Below are positions 1-5,734 of a DNA stretch of 64,000 nucleotides, in pieces. The DNA comes from Pseudomonadales bacterium (GTDB lineage: Bacteria > Pseudomonadota > Gammaproteobacteria > Pseudomonadales > Azotimanducaceae). Positions within the stretch are counted from its first letter, which is position 1, and every line of letters begins with the position of its first letter. A program made the position numbers and the translations under genes. The stretch covers positions 1 to 64,000 of the forward strand of contig JANQMF010000021.1 in the NCBI GenBank assembly GCA_028280225.1. The letters are read 5' to 3'. The notes beneath the pieces are model-generated. The model searched no databases. It was not told where the DNA came from and saw nothing but the letters and a program-made list of their open reading frames with translations.

Positions 1-2
1 CG

Positions 3-1337
3 ATCAGTATCGTTATCCCCGTTGCGCTGGCGGATGCTTGGCCGAGGCAACTGATTACGGAACTGGCGGGCACCAACGATGAAATCATTATGGTGTGCCC
101 GGACCCGGCGCCCGCGGACCTGCCCCGGCAGGTGAGCTGGCATAGGGCGCCCCGTTCCCGTGGCGGCCAGATAGCCCTGGGTATAGCCCGGTCTCAGCAT
201 GCCATTATCTGGGTCCTGCACGGGGATTGCCGCAATCTGGGGGCAGCGCATACTTATTTACGCACCTTGCCCCAGACACCCTACCTGTGGGGGCGTTTTA
301 ACGTGGACATCCCCGGAGTTCCGCTGGTGCCCGGGCTCATGAATATGCGTTCGCGCATCAGCAAAATATGCACCGGCGATCAGGGTATGTTTTTTTCCCG
401 CCGCGCATTGGAACTGGCAGGAGGCTATGCGGCGCAGCCTTTGATGGAAGACATTGAAACCAGCCGTCGCTTACGGCGGGTACTGGCACGCTATTTTAAA
501 CCTGCGGCGGTGACCATTGAGGCGAACGGTGAGCGGTGGCGGAAAGCAGGTTGGTGGGCGACGGTGATTGCTATGTGGGGTTACCGGCTGCGTTATTTTT
601 TTGGCACGTCCGCGGAGCGGTTGTATGGCGAATACTATCCATCCGCATCCCGGCCGGGCCAATTTCTGGAGCGGGCTGCAGAGCCGGCGGTAAAGGCCCG
701 GGACAAAGCTCGTATCTCCCAGGGGGTGCTGGCTGTATTTACCAAGGTGCCGGTATTGGGAGAAGTAAAGACACGGCTGGCGGCTGATATTGGTGCACAG
801 GCGGCCTTGCAGGCTCACTGCACCCTGGTGTCAACGGCACTTAAAAGATTCAATACCGTGGCGGCATTGGAAAGATATCTGTGGCTGAGTGGCCCCCATG
901 AGGTATCTGACACCTGGGCTGCGGTGCTCGATGGTGAAGTACGCCTGCAATCCGGGGCGGACCTGGGGGCACGCATGGCGAATACGGTGACTGAACATTT
1001 TTGTCAGGGGGCGGATTGTGTGGTTTTGGTGGGTTGCGATTGTCCCGGTATTGATGCCGACTATATTGCCGCGGCCATGGATGCCTTAACAAAAGTTGAT
1101 GTGGTATTTGGTCCCGCGGAAGATGGTGGTTATGGGCTCATCGGCTTGCACCGGCAAGCCCAGCCCATTCTGCCGCTGTTGTTTGAAAAAATGCCCTGGG
1201 GAACCGCCCGGGTAATAGCCGCCAGCCGTGCCAGACTGCAAGCCCAACAGCATGTTTGGCACGAATTGGATGTTATCTGGGACGTTGATGAGCTTAAGGA
1301 TTGGCAGCGGTACCTGGCAGCATCCGGGGCCGCCTAG
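3..1337 (+). CDS. Glycosyltransferase-like (TIGR04283 type) fused to DUF2064/TIGR04282 domain, 5' end cut by window
   Basis: The frame is open from the left edge; codons from position 3 read ISIVIPV, the usual first strand of a GT-A glycosyltransferase, so only a few residues can be missing. The first ATG in the window (90) lies inside the domain and is not the start. Residues about 1-215 resemble the TIGR04283 family (LHGD metal-site region, GDQGMFFSRRALELAGGY, PLMEDIE). Residues about 235-445 resemble DUF2064/TIGR04282 (LAVFTKVPVLGEVKTRL, VGCDCPGID, GPAEDGGYGLIGL). These two families are usually encoded by adjacent genes; here they form one protein. The stretch that normally carries the nucleotide-sugar DGGSxDG motif reads CPDPAPAD, so donor binding may differ. 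It converges on flgZ with a 9-bp gap and has no evident link to motility. Substrate unknown. Confidence 0.8.
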   Translation: MSIVIPVALADAWPRQLITELAGTNDEIIMVCPDPAPADLPRQVSWHRAPRSRGGQIALGIARSQHAIIWVLHGDCRNLGAAHTYLRTLPQTPYLWGRFNVDIPGVPLVPGLMNMRSRISKICTGDQGMFFSRRALELAGGYAAQPLMEDIETSRRLRRVLARYFKPAAVTIEANGERWRKAGWWATVIAMWGYRLRYFFGTSAERLYGEYYPSASRPGQFLERAAEPAVKARDKARISQGVLAVFTKVPVLGEVKTRLAADIGAQAALQAHCTLVSTALKRFNTVAALERYLWLSGPHEVSDTWAAVLDGEVRLQSGADLGARMANTVTEHFCQGADCVVLVGCDCPGIDADYIAAAMDALTKVDVVFGPAEDGGYGLIGLHRQAQPILPLLFEKMPWGTARVIAASRARLQAQQHVWHELDVIWDVDELKDWQRYLAASGAA

Positions 1338-1346
1338 ATAACGTGC

Positions 1347-2120
1347 TTAAGCGGGGCTTGTGCTTTTTGACAGAATTTCGATAAAACGTTTCAAGCGCCG
1401 GCGATCCGCCAGATCCATTTCCGTAAATTCAATCCCGCAAACAATCCGGTCGACGCTATCCAGATTGGATACGTGGCGCACAACGGCTTCGCTGTGAACT
1501 TCCAACATGTCAGCTATGGTCAGGTTCAGCGAAGCCAGTTTCTCTCCGTAGGTAATTGGGGGTTCCACGGGCGACTGAAATTCAACCCGGCAGCCGCCGG
1601 CGGAAATATCAATGATGTGGCCCAGAATGGTAAGGTCATGCATGCCTTTAACGTGGCGGAAAATATGGACCTCGGAGCCCTGGGAGCGCATGCGCAGCGG
1701 CAGGGGGTAACGCTCGGCGCGCCGGCGCTGCTGCAGCAACAGATTGTCCGGCAGCGGAATATGGAAGAAAGGCAGCCCCCTGGCTTCATCCACCTTGCTG
1801 ACGCACGTTTCGGTCACAAAGGCAAACAAACCGTCACCTCTGGCGGAAATGGAGAATTTTTCACCGCGCTTAAGCAGGGACAACCCTTCGCGTGGAGAGA
1901 TGTCCTCAATATAGAAGTGATTTTCGTGCACATCCAGGAGTTTGCACTGAAAACTGGTGGGATTGTTTTCAAAACGCAGGGTCAACACACAGCGGCTGTC
2001 GCGCAGTGATTTTAGACAGGTGCGGACATCGTCCGGGCTTTGCAAATAGCGGCTGCCCGGAGGGGATTGTACCCGTTTAGCGGTGCCTAAGTTACCTTCC
2101 GGCATGTTGGTGGTTCCCAA
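1347..2120 (-). CDS. flgZ: PilZ-domain c-di-GMP receptor, YcgR/FlgZ-type flagellar brake
   Basis: A 257-residue protein with a YcgR N-terminal domain (about 35-125) followed by a PilZ domain (about 130-250). The c-di-GMP signature is visible as QRRRAERYP (the RxxxR box) and DISAGGCRVEF (the D/NxSxxG box). Proteins of this family bind c-di-GMP and slow flagellar rotation by acting on the motor or stator. It is the last gene of the flgM-flgN-flgZ set, the same order as in Pseudomonas, which supports the symbol. It lies 47 bp after flgN. A second ATG at codon 6 could also be the start. Confidence 0.88.
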   Translation of the reverse strand: MGTTNMPEGNLGTAKRVQSPPGSRYLQSPDDVRTCLKSLRDSRCVLTLRFENNPTSFQCKLLDVHENHFYIEDISPREGLSLLKRGEKFSISARGDGLFAFVTETCVSKVDEARGLPFFHIPLPDNLLLQQRRRAERYPLPLRMRSQGSEVHIFRHVKGMHDLTILGHIIDISAGGCRVEFQSPVEPPITYGEKLASLNLTIADMLEVHSEAVVRHVSNLDSVDRIVCGIEFTEMDLADRRRLKRFIEILSKSTSPA

Positions 2121-2167
2121 GGTAAACGGGCACCGGATGATTCAGGTGCCGGTAATATTTTGCCGGT

Positions 2168-2608
2168 TCAGGCTTTGGCGATAGTCGCATGCCCATGTTG
2201 TTGAGCTGCTTCGGTTCGTCCAGACGTCCCATACAATCCATCCAGGGGCTTTCCACTCAAGATATTCAGTAAGTCACTGATGGATTTTTGCGAACGGTGT
2301 AGGATTTTTCCGTTAACCAAGTTGGAATCCCGGACCTGTATGGCGCGCTCCATGGCGGATTTGTGACGTGCGTTCAGTACCGTTGACTGGTCGGGATTTG
2401 CGTTGCGGATACCCTCCAGCAAGGCAGCGCCGAACTGTGGCGCCTGCAGTTGTTCAACTAAGGTCAGTTTTACCTGACTGGTACGCTCCAGTTCTTCAAT
2501 ATCCCGGCTGGCTAACGCATGCCGTTCGGCCTGCAAAATGGCTTCCAATTGCTCCAGAAGACTTTCGAATTGGTCCAGTATATCAGATGGATTGTAGAAA
2601 GAACTCAT
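2168..2608 (-). CDS. flgN: FlgN-type chaperone for FlgK and FlgL
   Basis: A 146-residue, mostly helical protein with the FlgN-family heptad-rich N-terminus (LDQFESLLEQLEAILQAER). FlgN is a cytoplasmic export chaperone that holds the hook-filament junction proteins FlgK and FlgL before secretion. Position directly after flgM on the same strand is the standard arrangement. The C-terminal 30 residues are polar and unconserved in appearance. Identification rests on length, helical pattern and context, as the family has few invariant residues. Confidence 0.85.
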   Translation of the reverse strand: MSSFYNPSDILDQFESLLEQLEAILQAERHALASRDIEELERTSQVKLTLVEQLQAPQFGAALLEGIRNANPDQSTVLNARHKSAMERAIQVRDSNLVNGKILHRSQKSISDLLNILSGKPLDGLYGTSGRTEAAQQHGHATIAKA

Positions 2609-2628
2609 AAGCTATTGAATTTACTAAA

Positions 2629-2934
2629 CTAAAATTCTAGTTGAGATTCGAGTTCGTAAAATTTGCTGGCCAGACGCTCGTTATCGATGGGGTACTCACC
2701 CTTGCTCAAGGCATCCTTAATTGCATCCACCTTGGCTTGGTCGAAGCTGTCGGTATTCTCCAGTTGCCGCTCAACCTTTTGCAGGGTTTGAGCATCCGCA
2801 CTGAGCTCAACTTTATCGACGGTGGCGGAGCTTGCATCAGCCGGTTTGTGGGAGTCGGCGGGACGCCGCTCTGTTCTGTCTCCATCCAGGGGTTTGATGT
2901 TGCCCAGGGTGGCGTTGTTTATATCTATAGCCAT
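2629..2934 (-). CDS. flgM: FlgM anti-sigma-28 factor
   Basis: A 101-residue protein with the FlgM organisation: a polar, likely disordered N-terminal half and a C-terminal sigma-binding region (VDKVELSADAQTLQKVERQL, then VDAIKDALSKGEYPID and ASKFYELE). FlgM binds FliA (45162-45878) and is exported through the completed hook to release late gene expression. A sigma-28 promoter lies 34 bp upstream, giving the usual feedback loop. flgN starts 20 bp downstream of its stop. Confidence 0.93.
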   Translation of the reverse strand: MAIDINNATLGNIKPLDGDRTERRPADSHKPADASSATVDKVELSADAQTLQKVERQLENTDSFDQAKVDAIKDALSKGEYPIDNERLASKFYELESQLEF

Positions 2935-2967
2935 TTCAAATTTCGCATGCGTACTGATCTATTGTCG

Positions 2968-2994
2968 ATATCGACTGCATATGCATTAACTTTA
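2968..2994 (-). promoter_or_regulatory. Sigma-28 (FliA) promoter of flgM-flgN-flgZ
   Basis: Read on the minus strand this is TAAAGTTA, an 11-base spacer, then GTCGATAT. It matches the E. coli FliA consensus TAAAGTTT-N11-GCCGATAA at 7/8 and 6/8 positions with exact spacing. It lies just upstream of flgM, where a class III promoter is expected. Confidence 0.8.
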
Positions 2995-3062
2995 GTCCAT
3001 AAATGAAAAAAATGTGCGCAAGTTGCCAAATTTCGAGGTTAGATACAGGCAACCGCCGTTCC

Positions 3063-3845
3063 CTAACCGCCGCCCATACTCCCCTTGGCGGCAGGTGCGG
3101 CTGAAAAAGCCGTGTGGCTGAGCACCGGCGGCCGCGTGCCTACGGTGCCCGGTGAAAGCACCCAGGATTTGATCCGGCGTTTTGAAGATTCATTTAAGAC
3201 GGCAATCTGATCCCCAATGCGGCCTGCTTGTAGGGCGGTACCGTGGGTCGAGACATAGGCATTGCCGATTCTGGCCTGGATGGCGATGCGCTGGCCCTTT
3301 TTGATGGCCATGGGGCTGGTCAACTGATTCAGGTAGACCGGTTGACCGGCTCTGATGCTGCGCTTGGATACTTTGCCAACGGCGTCAGCGGGATCCTGCA
3401 GGTAGTGTGCCCGCAACTGTGCCATGGACATAAGACGGGTAGTGATCATGTCGGCAGTTATTAACTCGCCCCCGGAAATCGCGCGCTGACTCATAACAAT
3501 GGGCAGCGCTACGTCAATGTTGACCGACGCGTAAAAAGTCCAGGCTTGTGGTGCCGTGCAGCGTGCCATGACCGGAACCCGCCCGAATAGACGATTACCC
3601 TTGACCCTGAGCTCAAACTGATCACACACCTTGTCACGCACAGCGGTGTGAAAGGGGGCAATAGTGATTTGAATATCAGCCTGGGGGTAACGTTGTTGGG
3701 CCTGGTGCAGAGTTATATGGTGCAATTCCTGCTGCAGGGTTTCCACGTGGAACCCCCAGGCCGGTACGGGCGCCAGGATGGGAATCACCGCAAGTACCGT
3801 TAACAAGCGGCACATCATGTTGAGCAACACCAGCTGGATCTTCAT
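3063..3845 (-). CDS. flgA: FlgA, P-ring assembly chaperone
   Basis: A 260-residue exported protein. The signal peptide has a hydrophobic core (LLTVLAVIPILAPVPAWG), and the C-terminal half is a SAF domain (PIVMSQRAISGGELITADM, IRAGQPVYLNQL, GQRIAIQARIGN). FlgA is a periplasmic chaperone for FlgI during P-ring assembly. The N-terminal region is slightly longer than in enteric FlgA. The gene ends 128 bp before flgM on the same strand and is divergent from flgB. I see no strong Shine-Dalgarno just upstream of this ATG, so the start is probable, not certain. Confidence 0.9.
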   Translation of the reverse strand: MKIQLVLLNMMCRLLTVLAVIPILAPVPAWGFHVETLQQELHHITLHQAQQRYPQADIQITIAPFHTAVRDKVCDQFELRVKGNRLFGRVPVMARCTAPQAWTFYASVNIDVALPIVMSQRAISGGELITADMITTRLMSMAQLRAHYLQDPADAVGKVSKRSIRAGQPVYLNQLTSPMAIKKGQRIAIQARIGNAYVSTHGTALQAGRIGDQIAVLNESSKRRIKSWVLSPGTVGTRPPVLSHTAFSAAPAAKGSMGGG

Positions 3846-3920
3846 AACAAACGGCTCTGCAGGAGGTGATTAATTAATAGCACAATCCTGGGATGTGTCT
3901 GCTTTAACCGTTGGCCGGCC

Positions 3921-3967
3921 GCTCTTCTTTACGGGCCCTCTTCTTTAAGGGCCTTCTTCTTAAGGGC
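3921..3967. repeat. Three tandem imperfect 16-bp repeats
   Basis: The units are GCTCTTCTTTACGGGC (3921), CCTCTTCTTTAAGGGC (3937) and CTTCTTCTTAAGGGC (3953, one base shorter). They lie about 140 bp upstream of the sigma-54 promoter, a distance where enhancer sites for FleQ/FlrA-type activators often occur, but I know no consensus that these units match. Confidence 0.7.
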
Positions 3968-3999
3968 TAGCGGCAAAGTGGCCACGTGAGGCTTAAGTG

Positions 4000-4031
4000 G
4001 CCGCCGGCGGCAAAGTTTTGCCGCCGGCGGC
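4000..4031. repeat. 15-bp-arm perfect palindrome between flgA and flgB
   Basis: Left arm GCCGCCGGCGGCAAA (4000-4014) and right arm TTTGCCGCCGGCGGC (4017-4031) are perfect reverse complements with a 2-base centre. Each arm is itself near-palindromic (GCCGCCGGCGGC). It is not followed by a T-run in either direction that would mark a terminator, and no gene ends here. Confidence 0.85.
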
Positions 4032-4106
4032 AAGCAAAGGCGTAAAATTTCTGACCCCGGCGGGTTTCTTGTCCCCGCCGCGCCTGCCCCATCGGTTTAA
4101 TCGGTA

Positions 4107-4124
4107 TTGGCACGATGATTGCTT
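4107..4124 (+). promoter_or_regulatory. Sigma-54 promoter of the flgB operon
   Basis: The sequence TTGGCACGATGATTGCTT contains TGGCAC, a 5-base spacer and TTGC, a full match to the RpoN -24/-12 consensus. Transcription should begin near 4134, ahead of flgB. It would drive flgBCDEFGHIJ and perhaps flgKL, under an activator such as the flrA or flrC product encoded at 23035-25709. Confidence 0.92.
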
Positions 4125-4160
4125 CACAGGTGGCGAATAGAAGTCGCCTGGAGACGGGTC

Positions 4161-4568
4161 ATTAAAATTGGTATCGACAATGCACTGGGCGTGCACCCAC
4201 AAGCGTTAATGTTGCGCAGCCGACGGTCTGAGTTGTTGGCGGCCAATATTGCCAATGCGGATACACCGGGGTTTAAAGCCCGGGATATCGACTTTCGCGA
4301 AATCATGAGCCAACAGTTGGACAAATCTGCGTTGGGGACAACACAGATGCAGCGTTCCAATGCACAACATCTGCCGGGTCACATGCCCACCGATGGACAT
4401 CTGGAGCAAAAGTATCGTGTGCCGCTGATGCCTTCGCTGGATGGGAATAGTGTTGATGTGCAGCTGGAACAGACCGCTTTTGCCGAAAACAGCGTGCAGT
4501 TTCTGGCCAGCTTGCGTTTTTTGAACAGCCGCATTACCGGCATGATAACCGCAATAAAGGGTGAATAG
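4161..4568 (+). CDS. flgB: FlgB, proximal rod protein, with probable ATT start codon
   Basis: The protein (135 aa from this start) matches FlgB: DNALGVHPQALMLRS, then the rod/hook signature ANIANADTPGFKARDIDF, and a C-terminal helix. The family normally begins a few residues before the ALGIHPQAL motif. No ATG, GTG or TTG is in frame there except TTG at 4119, which lies inside the -12 element and so upstream of the transcript. ATT at 4161 has GGAGA at 4150-4154, 6 nt upstream, and gives a normal family length. ATG at 4209 would remove the conserved motif and has no ribosome site. FlgB is secreted by the flagellar type III system and forms the rod base with FlgC, FlgF and FlgG. Confidence 0.85.
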   Translation: MKIGIDNALGVHPQALMLRSRRSELLAANIANADTPGFKARDIDFREIMSQQLDKSALGTTQMQRSNAQHLPGHMPTDGHLEQKYRVPLMPSLDGNSVDVQLEQTAFAENSVQFLASLRFLNSRITGMITAIKGE

Positions 4569-4588
4569 TTGTTTGGAGAGATGTGTAA

Positions 4589-5023
4589 ATGCCTTTGTTA
4601 AATGTTTTTGATGTTTCCGGCAGCGGCATGGCTGCCCAAAGTCTGCGGTTAAATACCACAGCCAGCAATATTGCCAATGCAGAAAGTGTCGCGGAGAACC
4701 CCGAAGATACCTACCGCGCCCGCTACCCCGTATTCCAGGCCACCCTGGCACAGCAGATGACCGGCGGTGATGTGGAAAGCCAGGGGCGTGCGCCGGGAAC
4801 GGTATCTGTGCCCGGTGTCATTGAGAGCGACAAACCGCTCAACCTGCGCTACCAGCCTGAACATCCCTATGCGGATGAAGCTGGCTACGTGGCTTATCCC
4901 AATGTCAGTGTTGTGGAAGAAATGGCCAACATGATCTCCGCCAGCCGGTCGTTTCAGATCAACGTTGAAGTTATGAATACCGCCAAAACCCTGGCTGAAC
5001 GTGTCCTAACCATGGGCCAATAA
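4589..5023 (+). CDS. flgC: FlgC, proximal rod protein
   Basis: A 144-residue rod protein with the N-terminal signature LRLNTTASNIANAESV and the C-terminal axial motif VVEEMANMISASRSFQINVE. Length is typical for FlgC. It assembles into the proximal rod after export. It follows flgB by 20 bp with GGAGAG upstream of the ATG, in the flgBCD order. Confidence 0.95.
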   Translation: MPLLNVFDVSGSGMAAQSLRLNTTASNIANAESVAENPEDTYRARYPVFQATLAQQMTGGDVESQGRAPGTVSVPGVIESDKPLNLRYQPEHPYADEAGYVAYPNVSVVEEMANMISASRSFQINVEVMNTAKTLAERVLTMGQ

Positions 5024-5044
5024 TGCATCCAAGCAGGAAATGAT

Positions 5045-5713
5045 ATGGAAATTGACGTCCCCGGAATACGCAATCTGAGTGAAATCACCCAGACCAATAC
5101 CGCTGAGCGTGCAGTGGAGGATGAGCTTGGGCGAACCGCTTTTCTTGAACTGATGATTGCCCAGGTATCCAACCAGAATCCCTTAGAGCCGGTGGAAAAC
5201 GAAGCCTTTATTGCCCAACTGGCTCAATTTTCCAGTGTAGAGGGTATTCAGAACTTAAATGAGTCCATGGACTCCCTGGTCGCTTCATTGCGTTCCGGAT
5301 TAGCCATGGATGCCGCCGGCCTGGTTGACAGAAATGTTCTGGTGGCCACGAATCAAACCGGTCTGAACAACCAGGGTGGTATTGGCGGCACGGTGGAAGT
5401 GCCGGTAGCGGTGGGCAATTTAACCGTAGATATCACCAACGCGGCAGGACAGCGGGTTAAACAACTGGAACTGGGGGCAAGTCCGCAGGGTGAAGTGCGC
5501 TTTACCTGGGATGGAAAAACCGAGAACGGTGAACCCCTTGAGCAAGGTTTTTATCAGGTTTCAGCTTATTCGGACATCGACGGCACCCAGGAGGCCTTTA
5601 TCACCAATCTGCCGGACCGGGTCGTCAGTGTTTCCATACAAGAGGGTGGTCTGGTCGCCAACCTCGCTGGCGGGACATCGGTGCCGGCCATTCAAATCAA
5701 AGAAATTCAGTAG
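5045..5713 (+). CDS. flgD: FlgD, hook assembly scaffold (hook cap)
   Basis: A 222-residue protein. The N-terminal region carries the family motif FLELMIAQVSNQNPLEPVEN, followed by FIAQLAQFSSVEGIQN; the C-terminal half has the FlgD Tudor/FNIII-like region (VRFTWDGKTENGEPLEQGFY). FlgD caps the growing hook and is replaced by FlgK. AAGCAGGAAATGAT supplies the ribosome site. It lies 21 bp before flgE. Confidence 0.95.
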   Translation: MEIDVPGIRNLSEITQTNTAERAVEDELGRTAFLELMIAQVSNQNPLEPVENEAFIAQLAQFSSVEGIQNLNESMDSLVASLRSGLAMDAAGLVDRNVLVATNQTGLNNQGGIGGTVEVPVAVGNLTVDITNAAGQRVKQLELGASPQGEVRFTWDGKTENGEPLEQGFYQVSAYSDIDGTQEAFITNLPDRVVSVSIQEGGLVANLAGGTSVPAIQIKEIQ

Positions 5714-5734
5714 CTCTCGATAAGGAGAAAACAT

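Larger units (their letters stand above)
3846..4106. other. Long flgA-flgB divergent intergenic region (non-coding)
   Basis: This is the only stretch of about 300 bp without a gene (to the flgB start at 4161). It holds three tandem 16-bp repeats (3921-3967), a direct repeat of AGTGGCC (3977 and 3996), a very long GC-rich palindrome (4000-4031) and, at its right end, the flgB sigma-54 promoter. In many gammaproteobacteria cheV and cheR sit between flgA and flgB; neither is here. Confidence 0.7.

Noticed and set aside
3861-3989. Perfect Shine-Dalgarno AGGAGGTGA followed by a short frame from ATT 3873
   Set aside because: The frame is about 38 codons without a recognisable product, has no plus-strand promoter that I can see, and runs through tandem repeats whose unit is not a multiple of three.
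4119-4160. TTG 4119 as the flgB start
   Set aside because: It is part of the sigma-54 -12 element, upstream of the expected transcript start.
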